The position numbers and the translations under genes are program-made. The notes under the pieces are model-generated. The model had not been told where the DNA came from and searched no databases. It saw only the letters and a program-made list of their open reading frames with translations. Positions 35,806 to 47,516 of a DNA stretch of 64,000 nucleotides are shown here, piece by piece (position 1 is the stretch's first letter; the number at the start of each line of letters is the position of its first letter). Location of the stretch: the NCBI RefSeq assembly GCF_004193775.1, contig NC_041021.1, forward strand, positions 6,805,001 to 6,869,000, written 5' to 3'. Origin of the DNA: Glycine soja (lineage: Eukaryota; Streptophyta; Magnoliopsida; Fabales; Fabaceae).

Positions 35806-36561
35806 TTCTTTAAGTGATTTCTTCATTTTGAACTCTACATGGATATCTTGGGACACTTGCTTTTGATACTAGATCCCTGACATCCTCTTTCACACCTTGA
35901 TCCCATTTTAGTCCATGGTTGCACCAAATTTCTATATCATTCCCTCCTTCATCGAAAATATTCATCCTTGAATCTACAATCATGCATGGGAAGGTAAAAA
36001 TACAACTAGGACACAAACCATCTTCTAGAGACTGACAACTAGGAGAGGTACAACAAAGCCTTAATGTCAAACTCTCAACACGTATGGGTTCTTCATTAAC
36101 ATCCATAGCAATGTCATCATCAGTTGCAATAATAGGTCCAATGTCAACATCAAAATGAAGCATATCAACCTTGGATCCCACATCCTAGCAATGATCATCA
36201 ATGTTTTCATTAAAATCATCAAACTCATCATCAGTCTCGTAAATAGGTTCACTGCCAACGTCAAAACAAGGCATATCAACCTCAAATCCTGCTTCCCAAC
36301 AATGATCTAGTTGAGGGAATACATTAAAAGGGTAGTTGTCAATGTTAGAACAATCATTATCCCTGGTTGGATGATCATCGTCTACGACTACAAGAACATG
36401 GTCTTGTGGTTGCACTTGAAGAGAAGCCAACTATTATGTCAAGTGCTGCAATCACAACCATGTGATCTTGATCCACTGAATCATGTTTTCAAAGTTATCA
36501 TGAGTAGCACGTCCAGTTGACAACATGGTGTGGGGTCGTACTGACTTTTGATACCAATGAA
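35806..36561 (-). pseudogene. Chain internal unit A, gag-like remnant
   Basis: Minus frames 36430-36185 (LASLQVQPQDHVLVVVDDDH, FEVDMPCFDVGSEPIYETDD) and 36181-35810 (GSKVDMLHFDVDIGPI, CMIVDSRMNIFDEGGND) form one acidic protein interrupted by a TAG stop at 36184-36182. Two internal segments, FEVDMPCFDVGSEPIYETDD and SKVDMLHFDVDIGPIIATDD, look like diverged tandem repeats. The product is not recognised beyond resemblance to linker regions of plant gypsy gag proteins. Primer-site-like motif at 36540-36556. Confidence 0.7.
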
Positions 36562-36967
36562 TGTTGCGAACATGATAGAAATGATGAGGGTTTGAACAAC
36601 TCATCGATCCGTAAGAATATCGAGGGTAACTTGTTTGTTCGTAAAAATGTCCAGAGGTTGAGATAGGGTTCAACTGCTAGCTCATTGATTCAGAAGAATA
36701 CCCAGTGTAGAGGAAACATCAATTTTTAATTCAATAATAATCTTACACTTTTCAGTACATATGATTTCTCTATATATAACAAAAAATAAAACATCCGAGA
36801 ATACAAATAAAAGCAAACAAGAAAATATTATATATTCTTAAATTAATGATATAAACATGATAAATATGAAATCTTCACTATATATATATATATAATATTT
36901 TCCTTAAAAAGGAAAAAACAATATATTAATTTTCCTAATAAGTCCTAACTAATTCTGGAAGGACACA
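36562..36967 (-). repeat. Chain LTR1 (inner)
   Basis: TGTTGCGAACATGATAG to GGAAGGACACA, 406 bp. Its AT microsatellite is short (about 20 bp near 36880). Confidence 0.85.
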
Positions 36968-37715
36968 ATCTTTAAGTGGTTTCTTCGATTTGAACTCTAT
37001 ACAGATCTCTTTGGATGTTGGATTTCTATACTAGAGCCCTGACATCCTCTTTGATCCCTTTTTAGCCCATGGTTGCACCCTATTTCTACATCATTCCCTA
37101 CTTCCTCATAAAGGTCTGTCCTAGAATCGACAATCATGCACGGGAAGGTTAAAATACCAGTATGATGCAAACCATCTTTTGGAGAATGAGAGCTAGGAAA
37201 GGTACAAGAAAGCATTAATATCGAACTCCCAACGTGTATGGGTTCTTCATTAACATCCATAGCAATGTCATCATCAATTGCAATAATAGGTCCAATGTCA
37301 ACATCAAAATGAAGCATATCAACCTTGGATCCCACTTCTTAGCATTGATCATCAAGGTTTTCATTAAAATCATCAAACTCATCATCAGTTTCGTAAATAG
37401 GTTCACTGCCAATGTCAAAACAAGGCATATCGACCTCAAATCCTGCTTCCCAACAATGTTGTAGTTGAGGGAATACATTAAAAGGGTAGTTGTCAATGTT
37501 AGAACAATCATTATCCCAGGTTTGATGATCATAGTCTACGACTACAAGAACATGGTGTTTTGGTTGCACTTGAAGAGAAGCCAACTATTGTGTCAAGTGC
37601 TGCAATCGCAACCATGTGATCTTGATCCATTGAATCATGTTTTCAAGGTTTGCATGAGTAGCACATCTAGTTGACAACATGGTGTGGGGTCATACTGACT
37701 TTTGATACCAATGAA
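36968..37715 (-). pseudogene. Chain internal unit B, gag-like remnant
   Basis: Minus frames 37584-37339 and 37335-36997, nearly identical to unit A with the same stop between them (37338-37336). Primer-site-like motif at 37694-37710. Confidence 0.75.
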
Positions 37716-37847
37716 TGTTGTGAACATGATAGAAATGATGAGGGTTTCAACCACTCATCGATCCGTAAGAATATTGAGATTAACTTGTTTGTTTGTAAAA
37801 ATGTCCAGAGGTTGAGCTAGGCACTACTTGGAAATAAGGTTTTTACA

Positions 37848-38268
37848 TCGGTTATTTAAGACTTTCAACATCGGTTATTAACTGTTGTTGAAAGTACCAT
37901 TGTGGAAAGTAGTATCGTTAATATCGGTTTTTCAAAATCGATGTTAACTAATAAATACAACATCAGCTATTTAAATAGCCGATATTATATGATAAGAATT
38001 ATGGACAAAAAAAAATTATAAATCTACATATCAACATCGGGTTTTTTTAAAAACGATGTTAAATGTCACTAACAACATGGTTTTTTAAAAAACCGATGTT
38101 AAATTTTCTAAAACAACATCGATTTTAAAAAATCCGATGTTAAATGTCACTAACGACATCATTTTTTTAAAAGCTGATATTGTAAGTAACATTTAACATT
38201 GTTTTTTTTTATAAAACCGTTGTTGTTAGTGACATTTAACATCGGTTTTTTTAAAAACCGATGTTGTT
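37848..38268. repeat. CACTA left subterminal hairpin repeats
   Basis: About eight inverted units of the form (A)ACATCGGTTTTTT-AAAAACCGATGTT, several joined by the phrase AAATGTCACTAAC. They are mirrored in fewer copies at the right end. Confidence 0.9.
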
Positions 38269-38961
38269 TTAGAACCTTTTTTTAATATGTTGTCTGTTTT
38301 TTCAATAAACCCAAAATTAACCTACAAATTTTAAAACTAGACCACACAACATATAATTTTCATTCTGTTTTGAAATAGTTTTTACCAGAAATTTCATGAG
38401 AAATTTACTGATTACTATGAATTTAATGCATATTTAATGTTGAGACATGAATTGTAAAAAATGTAAAGTAAGTAAATATAAACTACAATTACAAAATTGT
38501 CTAAACATCTTAAGTTTCATTTTTAACTTCCGGCAAGTGCACTGGATCGCACAAGTAGCATAAAACAGTAAGAACCGAGTATCGAACTCTCGGGGAACTT
38601 GTGTTATTTGGTAAGTTGTTTCAACAAATAGATGTCTGGTGTGTAAAGATAAGTGTGAATATGAACTGGTGTGTAAACTATCTGTGCAAAAAGGAAAATC
38701 ACGCAAGAGAGATGATGTGTAAAAACAAGTAGAAAACATGTTGGCCTTCCTAATAGGTGTCTGATGCTAAAAAGATATTCTCTATCTAACAATGCTCATG
38801 TGTTCCTATGGTCTCTCCTGAGATACTAAACCCCGATTCCTCATGATAGTTTAGCCTAATCCTGATCAAGCATCGCCTGCAGATTCCTCTTATTGGACAA
38901 AACTCAACCAAGACTGCATTAAGACACACATACACAACTAAATTATTAGCTGATAAGGACT

Positions 38962-39214
38962 TGCTTAGCGCTCACATTGCCGCAAGGAATTCAGCTTGGC
39001 GGAAACGACTCGCGCTTAGCCAAAGTGTATGACGGGCTTAGCGATCAGGCTGCAGCTTAGCCAAATTCAGATCGAATTGAAGTTGGCTTAGCTCAGCCTT
39101 GGCCAGCTTAGCGAACCAAATCAGCCTCAGATGCAAGGGTTAGGCGCTAAGCGATTGAGACTCGCGGCTTAGCACATGAACAAATATGCGCTTAGAGAGA
39201 GGCTTGTGCTTAGC
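38962..39214. repeat. GCTTAGCG motif cluster
   Basis: About ten copies of (C)GCTTAG(C/G) in 250 bp, reverse complement of the cluster at 19035. Confidence 0.8.
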
Positions 39215-39722
39215 GAAAGGACTTTTTTTCTAAGAAAATATTTTGAGTTATTTTTCCAGTCCTTTTTCCAAGAATTTGAAACCCTTATGTTCAACATATA
39301 AGGATAAGCTGATATACTCCACTACACAAATTATAAAGCAAGTTCCACATGATATAATGCATTAAAAACAGAGATAACAGAAATTAAAACTGGGTTGCCT
39401 CCCAAGAAGTGCTTCTTTAACGTCATTAGCTTGACGCATAGCTTAATACCTTCAAGGTGGAATGTACGTGACATAAAACACATCTTCCTTGCAGTTTCGC
39501 CTTTTAGCTAGAAATTCCATGAACTTCATGAAGAATGGAAGTACAATCCAAATTATTTCAAGCAAGGTGGTAGTGACTAAAGAAAGAATGGCACTTAAGG
39601 TTTCCTCATGCTCTCCTTGCCTTTTTTTTCTTGTCAAACCGTTGATGAGTAAGGCTATTAATTTGGAGAATACTTTCTTGATTGTTTTCTTCTATTGAAT
39701 ATTTCTCCCATTATTGTTGTGT

Positions 39723-40178
39723 TTATTCCTCATCTTTTTCTCTTGACTCATGCTCTTTTACAGGGTTTTCCTCTTGAGCTTCAACCTTTACAAAGTATTT
39801 TTCTCGTCTCATCATAAATTGAGTCACTTCTTCTGCCAGCACACCAACCTGGATTTCTACACTTTGGAGTGCTCCTTGAATTGATTTAATTGTTTCCTTG
39901 AATTGCATCAACAATTTATCCATATTGGAACCTCTTTCTGCTTCATTTTGATAGTAAGGTTGTAGCTCTGGTTCCCATTGAAAGTTTTCTACTGAGTAGC
40001 TCTTGCCAAAATGAATTTCATGATTTTTCATTGAATTTTGATTGGCTTTTGAGCTAGCATGATATGCCATGAATTCCTCAAACATACTTTCAAGATTAGG
40101 AGTTTTTTCTTCTTCATATTGATTGTAAGGACTTAACTCCTGCTCCCACCTTTGATTGTGTGCTGTCAAGATGTTCAT
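39723..40178 (-). pseudogene. gag-like frame of the nested element
   Basis: Open for 151 codons. The segment MDKLLMQFKETIKSIQGALQ followed by SVEIQVGVLAEEV resembles the C-terminal helix before the zinc region of plant gypsy gag (usual form: NLE-QIGQLA). It is preceded by two related repeats around WEQELSPYNQYEEE and WEPELQPYYQNEAE. The charged tail has no zinc knuckle. It may be a truncated gag or a novel accessory frame. Confidence 0.6.
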
Positions 40179-40381
40179 TTCACCTCTTAAAAAGCTCCAA
40201 ATCTCATGGAACTAAATCATCTGCAAAAGATTTACTATGCTTACAAAGCACTAACAAGAGCATCAGTCGCCAAATCATGAGGAAAACAAACATAAAAAAA
40301 ACAAATATTCACATATAATCAAAGAATAACGATTAAAGAATAGACACCTAAAAATGAACTAACTTCCCAAATAAAAAGAAG

Positions 40382-40400
40382 TTCCCCGGCAATGGCACCA
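40382..40400 (-). other. Primer-binding site of the nested element
   Basis: Minus strand TGGTGCCATTGCCGGGGAA, tRNA-Asp-type with two substitutions, six bases from the LTR. Confidence 0.85.
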
Positions 40401-40406
40401 AAAACT

Positions 40407-41817
40407 TGTTCGCTTTCGGCAAGTGCACCGGATCGCACAAGTAATATAAAATGATAAGAACCGAGTATCGAACTCCCAGGGAACTTGTGTTATTTGGTAA
40501 GCTATTTCAGCAAATAGGTGTCTGGTGTGTAAAGATAAGTGTGAATATGAACAAGTGTGTAAACTATCTATGCAAAAAGGAAAATCACGCGAGAGAGATG
40601 ATGTGCAAAAACAAGTAGAAAACACATTGGCCTTCCTAATAGGTGCCTGATGCTAAAAAGATATTCTCTATCTAACAATGCTCATATGTTCCTATGGTGT
40701 CTCCTGAGATACTAAACCCCGATTCCTCATGATAGTTTAGTCTAATCCTGATCAAGCATCGTCTGCAGATTCCTCTTGTTGGACTAAACTCAACCAAGGC
40801 CGCATTAAGACACACATACACAACTAAATTATTGCACCCCGATTCATCGTGATTGTACGACAACTTAGCCTTGTAGTATCAAGGACTTTAGAATCATACC
40901 AATTTTCACTGTTGAATGACTCTAACAAAGCATGCATCTACGTGACCAAGGTAAAAGCATACTGGAATGAAAAAACAGATAGCACAGAGAACACACAAAA
41001 CATCATTAAATAGATAGAAACATATTTACATCAGGTACCTACAGGGAAGATCCAATAGAGGATTTAGCTTTCCATACCCAGGAAGCCTGCTTTACAACAA
41101 AGAGAATAACAAGATGAAAGATTGCAAAAATACAAGTTGTGAGGATGTCTCCTTCACCACTAGGATCTCACAATCACTCACAAACTCATCTCAAGCTTTC
41201 AAATCGGCTCCTGCTTCAAGCTCTAGTCTCTGCAGATCTTCACACAACAAAATCTCTCAAAACTCTTTGGAACTTAGACCTTTCTCTCTCTAGAATCTCT
41301 ATACATGCAAAGCTCTGAATCCCAGCCCAAACTCCCTCTCTAAAATCTGATTTCAGGCTTAAATAGGTGGTCTTGTTCGTGCTCGTGCGCTTAGCACAAT
41401 TATGGACCGCTTAGCACACATAAGTGAATTTTGGCTTAGCGCGTGCCTTTCGCTTAGCGGATGGACTGAAGCGCTGCGCTTAGTGAGATGAAGCGGTGCT
41501 CTTAGCGAGCCTGTACAGCTCATCTTCTTCTAGAGTCTTCCTCGCGCTTAGCCCATGAGTGTTGCGCTTAGCGGACGCTCGCTAAGCCAGCAGATTGGCT
41601 TAGCGAGAAGGTGAAAAACAGCACTTCAAACTTGCCTAATTAACCTGAAATTGAGATAAAATGATTATTAAACACACAAAATAGAAGTAATAAGTATTTA
41701 TTACCTATACTTAACAGAAAATACTTATAACACTACAAAATAACCACAAATTTGAAGAATTTGATACAATTTACATAAGTTTTATACACAAAAGTTAGTC
41801 ATATTCACCGACTAACA
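40407..41817 (-). repeat. 5' LTR of the nested element
   Basis: TGTTCGCTTTCGGC to CACCGACTAACA, 1411 bp. It contains the GCTTAGCG cluster at 41385-41606 and a minus-strand TATTTAAG box near 41355. Its minus-strand start resembles the LTR start at 18818. Confidence 0.85.
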
Positions 41818-42394
41818 ATGAGTTAATTAAAAAAACTACAATAATAACAAAAAGTAAAAATCCATTTTTAGAGGAAAAAAAGATTATAAAATAAAATCTC
41901 TATCTTACTATTATTAACAAAGAAAATAGAGATAGGAAGGGAAACATGCTCACCACCCTGCGTACAATCCACTCTTTCTATTATAAGATGTAATTGAAAC
42001 TAAACCTTCCCCAACATTCTCTTTTAATATAAAAGTAGTGATGAGTAAGGTATTTTTTTCTTCTTCTGAAAATAATGTCTAATTAGTTTAAACAGTTTTT
42101 TCTCCTGGTAGCATAATTCACATTGCCATGAACGTACCCAAGAACGCAGTACAGAACGGGATTAGGCATGTTGCGTCTATATATTGATTTATATGTAATG
42201 TATTGTGGGTATTGATTTATGAGAAAATAATCTACTCCAATATAAATTTAACTACACTAGGTACATTAATTTCTTGCATACAGCGATTTTTTTTTCTATT
42301 TTTAGTTCTTATAATTATAGGATTACATTTGTAATAAAATTATGATAATGTGGCTGGCATCTCACCACGAACCATACAAAAGAACCTCGTTCAT

Positions 42395-42710
42395 AACAAA
42401 ATTTAGTCCCTGAGCCTAATCTATTCTTACAGAAATTTCAATTTGAACTCCACAATTTTCCCTGATATGGATGCAGGCACACAACATTATAGATTTAGCA
42501 CTGTGTTCCGAATTTGAACGATTTAATCATCTAGAAAAACACTCAAGGAACAAAATATATAATCCAGTCCTTGAACCAAACCTATGCTTACAGAAATTAC
42601 AATTTGAACTCCACAATTTTCCTTGATACAACGCAACATTATAGATTTACCACCTTATCCTACACTCAAACAATTTAATCATCCAGAAAACACAAAAGGA
42701 ACAAAATATT
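42395..42710. repeat. 152-bp tandem duplication inside the CACTA
   Basis: Units 42395-42547 and 42548-42699 share CTTACAGAAATT-CAATTTGAACTCCACAATTTTCC and ATTATAGATTTA...CAATTTAATCATC. A third copy begins (ACAAAATATTCC) and stops. Confidence 0.8.
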
Positions 42711-42872
42711 CCTAATCTCAACGGTTCGACAAAAATTTCACGACCTATAAACACCATTTTGCATCAAACAAAAGCTTAAAATACTCAGACACATAAATTC
42801 TAGCTATCTTCAATAATAAAAAAACAAAAAAACAAGAAGAGGCAAATCCATAAGAAGATTATGAAAACTGAC

Positions 42873-43242
42873 CAGAAAATTGTGATAGATGAACGCTCTT
42901 GGCTCCCAAGAGAAAATCTCGGTCCGTTGCTCCGAGTTTTCCACCAAACTCTCGCCACTTCGTGAAACAAAAATTAGGAAAAGATTAAACACATTTTAAA
43001 CTAAATCAAAACCAAACGGAGCAGAATGAATTTATATAATATCACCTTTGAGAGGTCTTGCGCCTGAAGACGCTGAGATCCGGGGTTGGAAAATCATCGT
43101 CAGTAGTTGGAAGATAAACAATGCCGAGAGCAAGGAGCAGGACGAGGATAAGTGTGAGGAAGAAAAGTGCCCATAGAACCAGCGAGAATGTTGACCACTT
43201 CTTCCCCTGTGCTCGGGTATACGAATGCTTTCCTTTGGCCAT
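42873..43242 (-). pseudogene. Captured prolyl 4-hydroxylase gene fragment, exons 1-2
   Basis: Exon 1 (43242-43046) starts MAKGKHSYTRAQGKKWS, then a membrane anchor (FSLVLWALFFLTLILVLLL), then PTPDLSVFRRKTSQ. It ends CAAAG|GTGATA. An 88-bp intron ends CACGAAG|TGG. Exon 2 (42957-42873) reads SGESLVENSEQRTEIFSWEP and RAFIYHNFL, ending TTTCTG|GTCAGT. The frame is open across the join with no stop. The order membrane anchor then EIFSWEPRAFIYHNFL is that of plant type-II membrane prolyl 4-hydroxylases of the ER/Golgi, but the Fe(II)/2-oxoglutarate catalytic domain is missing. Retention of the intron indicates DNA-level capture by the CACTA. Confidence 0.88.
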
Positions 43243-43953
43243 GTGCTTGGATTGAAGTAACGCTGAATTGAATCTGCTCCAAAACCCTAAGCAATGCAAA
43301 TGGACCAGTGTGGTGTGAGTGTGACTGGTGTCTGCTAACACCACATCTTCCCCGTTTTTTGTTTCGTAAATAAAATTTAAAATAAAAACTCTAAATGCGG
43401 AAACGTTTGATTTATTTTCTCTTTAGTAACGTTCACAATAAAAGTTTATGTTTTAAAAAGAATTTAATGGTTAAGAGTTTTAAAATTTTAAAATTTAACA
43501 AAAAAATTAAAGGTTAAAAACCAAATTATGTTTCAGTGTTAAAAACGTACAAGTATACATAATAAATTAATAAACACTAATATATTTCTATATTATAATT
43601 AAAATATTATAATACTCGTTGAGTTTCATATCAATAAAAAAATATAATCATAATATAAAAGGATGATAAAGTTTTCAATTTATTTATTTTCTCAATTAAA
43701 CATTTTTAGTATTTTTTTTTATCTTTTCTCTATATATATACATTTCATACATTATATCTATAAATAACAAAAATCTTTCTCTCACCCATCTAAAATGGTG
43801 TTTATTTTATTATTTTTATTTGTATGTTTTATCTTTTTAATCATTTATTCCTTTTTATTTATATTTTAAATTGAATTTTAATTTTTTTTATAAGAAGTTA
43901 TCAATAAAAATAAACTTCATGTTATAATTTAAATTGTTCATCTTCTTCTTCTT

Positions 43954-43956
<3 letters not shown>

Positions 43957-44023
<67 letters not shown>
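43957..44023. repeat. AT microsatellite
   Basis: Uninterrupted TA dinucleotide run of about 66 bp, preceded by CTTCTTCTTCTT. Confidence 0.95.
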
Positions 44024-44026
<3 letters not shown>

Positions 44027-44931
44027 CAAAAGTTAAGTGAGCGATGCAAAGTGATAGCTTCAGTTAGATAAGAATAGCTTATTTCTGTCCTATTTATTTT
44101 ATAGATTTACTTTCATATTGTCTTTCTGTTTCCATCAAAAATACTAATTGTGCAAGAATTATACGTACTATATTCCATGAGTTAGGGTAGCAAGAATAGA
44201 TTAATAAGAGAAAAAAAGGACTGACCCCTAGTCCTTTATGTTTATCTTTCTCCCAATCTTAATCTTCTTCTTATCTCTCCTCATTTACGATCTTCCTAAT
44301 AGTGACACCCATACCAACACATTTTCAAAATTTTGTTTTTTTAGAGGATTCAAAATAATTATTTGATAGTATATGATCATTTACAAATTGTTATATTTAA
44401 ATAAAATTATAAAGTATTTTTCATTTTTAATTTTATGTAATGTATTGAGATTTGTAATTTAAAAGGAATAAATAATTAAATTTAATTTAAAATGTTTGAA
44501 AGAAAATTAAATTTATATATTGAAAACTATGACCTTTTTAAGAAGGAAAAAACAAATTTTTATATTTTTATAATAATTAAATAATATATATTAATAATAA
44601 ATTTTACTTTTTTTACGATATAATTGTTTTTACCCACATTCTATAAAAATTCTATAAAAGTTAAACTCTATTATTAAAAACAGTTTTTTTTATTTTCAAA
44701 TGAACTAATATGCAATAATTTATATAAATGTGTGTTATATTTAAATGATAATCATGAAATAATAAAATTAAAATTACAAAAATTATTTTAAAAATTTAGT
44801 ATAATTTTTAAATGCTTACCTTTTGAATTTGTTATTGTTTATTAATTATTTTTTTAAATTAAAATATAATTAATAACTCAATATACAACTTTTTAAAAAA
44901 ATATATAAATAATTAAAGAAAAAAAATTTAT
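44024..44931. other. A/T-rich CACTA interior
   Basis: No gene or ordered repeat recognised; strongly A/T-rich. Confidence 0.5.
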
Positions 44932-45105
44932 ATTAACATCGGTTATTTGAAAATCAATGTCGTTAAGAACTTACAACATCGATTTTAAAATAATCGATGT
45001 TAAAATTGCACTAAATTCAGTTTTCACATCTGTTATTTGAAAACCAATGTTGTAATTGCTTAAGAACATCGGTTTTCAAATAACCGATGATAATAGGACG
45101 ATGTT
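44932..45105. repeat. CACTA right subterminal hairpin repeats
   Basis: Four to five ACATCGGTTATTTGAAAA/TTTTCAAATAACCGATG-type inverted units, pairing with those at 37848-38268. Confidence 0.88.
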
Positions 45106-45337
45106 AAAACTCATTTTTTTAGTAGTGAGGGTTCAATTGCTTGCTCACTGATTCACGAGAATACCCACAGTAGAGAAAACATCAATTTTTAATTCAATAA
45201 TAATCCTACTCTTTTCAGTACATATGATTCCTCTATATATTACAAAAAATAAAACATCCGAGAATACAAATCAAAGGAAACAAGAAAATATTATATATTC
45301 TTAAATTAATGATATAAACATGATAAATATGAAATCT

Positions 45338-45393
<56 letters not shown>

Positions 45394-45463
45394 ATATTTT
45401 CCTTAAAAAGGAAAAAAAATATTAATTTTCCTAATAAGTCATAACTAATTCTGGAAGGACACA

Positions 45464-46204
45464 GTCTTTGAGTGGTTTCTTCGATTTGAACTCTATACAG
45501 ATCTCTTGGAACGTTGGATTTCTATACTAGAGCCTTGACATCCTCTTTCATCCCTTTTTAATTAGCCCATGGTTGCACCACATTTCTACATCAGTCCCTA
45601 CTTCCTCATAAAGGTCCGTCCTAGAATCGACAATCGTGCACGGGAAGGTTAAAATACCAGTATGATGCAAACCATCTTCTGGAGAATGAGAGCTAGAAGA
45701 GGTACAAGAAAGCATTAATATTGAACTCTTAACATGTATGGGTTCTTCATTAACATCCATAGCAATTTCATCATCATTTGCAATAATAGTTCCAATGTCA
45801 ACATCAAAATGAAGCATATCAACCTTGGATCCCACTTCCTAGCAATGATCATCAAGGTTTTCATTAAAATCATCAAACTCATCATCATTTTGTAAATAGG
45901 TTCACTGCCAATGTCATATCGACCTCAAATCCTGCTTCCCGACAATGTTGTAGTTGAGGGAATACATTAAAAGAGTAGTCGTCAATGTTAGAACAATCAT
46001 TATCCCAGGTTGGATGATCATCGTCTACGACTACAAGAACATGGTGTTGTGGTTGCGCTTGAAGAGAAGCCAACTATTGTGTCAAGTTCTGCAATCGCAA
46101 CCATGTGATCTTGATCCATTGAATCATGTTTTCAAGGTTTGCATGAGTAGCACATCTAGTTGACAACATGGTGTGGGGTCATACTAACTTTTGATACCAA
46201 TGAA
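45464..46204 (-). pseudogene. Chain internal unit C, gag-like remnant
   Basis: Minus frames 46073-45885 and 45835-45548, close to unit B but with an extra deletion near 45895-45920 that removes part of FEVDMPCFDVGSEP. Primer-site-like motif at 46183-46199 with one change (ACTAAC). Confidence 0.75.
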
Positions 46205-46517
46205 TGTTGCGAACATGATAGAAATGATGAGGGTTTCAACAACTCATCGATCTGTAAGAATATCGAGGGTAACTTGTTTGTTCATAAAAATGTCCAGAGG
46301 TTGAGATAGGGTTCAATTGCTTGCTCATTGATTCTAGAGAATACCCAGGGTAGAGAAAACATCAATTTTTAATTCAATAATAATATTACTCTTTTGAGTA
46401 CATATGATTGCTCTATATATAACAAAAAATAAAACATCCGAGAATACAAATCAAAGGAAACAAGAAAATATTATATATTCTTAAATTAATGATATAAACA
46501 TGATAAATATGAAATCT

Positions 46518-46582
<65 letters not shown>

Positions 46583-46648
46583 TTCCTTCAAAAGGAAAAA
46601 ACAATATATTAATTTTCCTAATAAGTGGTAACTAATTTAGGAAGCACA
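46205..46648 (-). repeat. Chain LTR3 (inner)
   Basis: TGTTGCGAACATGATAG to GGAAGCACA, 444 bp, with an AT run of about 60 bp at 46518-46577. Confidence 0.85.
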
Positions 46649-47264
46649 GTCTTGGAGTGGTTTCTTCGATTTGAACTCTATAGAGATCTCTTGGGACATT
46701 GGATTTCTATACTAGAGCCCTGACATCCTCTTTGATCCCTTTTTAGCCCATGGTTGCATCACATTTCTACATCATTCCCTACTTCCTCATAAAGGTCCAT
46801 CCTAGAATCGACAATCGTGCACGGGAAGGTTAACATACCAGTATGATGCAAACCATATTCTGGAGACTGAGAGCTAGGAGAGGTACAAGAAAGCATTAGT
46901 AGCAAACTCTTAACAACCCATCAGGTTCTTCGTTAACATCTATAGCAATGTCATCATCAGGTCTAATAATAGGTCAATTGTGAAGATCAAAATCAAGCAT
47001 ATCAACCTTAAATCCCACTTCCTATCAATGATCATCATGGTTTTCTTTAAAAATGTCAAACCCGTCGCCAGTGTCGTAAATAGGTTCACTATTGACACCA
47101 AAATTAGACATCTCGACCTCAAATCCTGCTTCTCAACAATGATTTAATCGAGGGGAACCGTCAAAGGGTTAGTTGTCGATGTGATAACTATCATCATCTC
47201 AGGTTGGATGATCGTCGTCCACGACTACACGAACATGGTGTTGTGGTTGTAATTGAAGAGAAGC
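46649..47264 (-). pseudogene. Chain internal unit D, truncated
   Basis: Aligns with units B and C from its left edge but is more diverged and broken (frame 47122-46940 is a shifted reading). It ends at GAAGAGAAGCCAA, where units A to C continue for about 130 bp to the primer-site motif. Confidence 0.7.
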
Positions 47265-47470
47265 CAATTGAGAAAATGAGAAAACCTCAATTTTTAATTT
47301 AATAATAATCTTCCAATTTTTAGCACATATGCTTTCTCTATATATAAGATAAAATAAAACTTCCTAGAACAAAAATAAAAGGAAACAAGAAAATATTATA
47401 TATTCCAAATATCTCTAATATCTTATTCCTAAATTAATGTCATAAATATGATAAAGATATATATGATACC

Positions 47471-47516
<46 letters not shown>

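Larger units (their letters stand above)
38528..41817 (-). mobile_element. Non-autonomous LTR retrotransposon nested in the CACTA
   Basis: The right LTR (40407-41817) is adjacent to a tRNA-Asp-type primer-binding site (40400-40382, minus TGGTGCCATTGCCGGGG). The left sequence matches the right LTR from 38529/40417 to 38945/40833, then departs into a different GCTTAGCG-rich stretch, so the 3' LTR is rearranged. The interior has a gag-like frame (40178-39723) and the phrase GGGTTGCCTCCCAAGAAG (39391), usual near pol ends of Athila-like elements. No polymerase is present. A target duplication was not found because the left end is eroded (TTTTTAACTTCCGGC in place of TGTTCGCTTTCGGC). Confidence 0.75.
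37822..45127. mobile_element. CACTA transposon carrying a captured gene fragment
   Basis: The left end is CACTACTTGG and the right end is AGTAGTG, complement CACTACTAAAAAAATG, flanked by 3-bp AGG duplications (37819-37821 and 45128-45130). Both subterminal regions are packed with ACATCGGTTTT..AAAACCGATGT inverted units. No transposase frame is present, so it is non-autonomous. Inside are a nested LTR element (38528-41817), a 152-bp tandem duplication (42395-42710) and two exons of a prolyl 4-hydroxylase gene (42873-43242). The ACATCGG core recalls subterminal motifs of soybean Tgm-type elements (from memory). Confidence 0.92.
37716..45463 (-). repeat. Chain LTR2 (inner), split by the CACTA element
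   Basis: Parts 37716-37821 and 45131-45463 give a 439-bp LTR once the CACTA and one AGG are removed; the join GATAGGGTTCAATTGC is intact in LTR3. The AT microsatellite (45341-45393) is about 55 bp. Confidence 0.85.

Noticed and set aside
42873..43344. Upstream start MVLADTSHTHTT for the captured hydroxylase
   Set aside because: The downstream Met (43242), giving MAKGKHSYTR, matches the usual short cytosolic N-terminus before the membrane anchor; the upstream part is likely 5' UTR.
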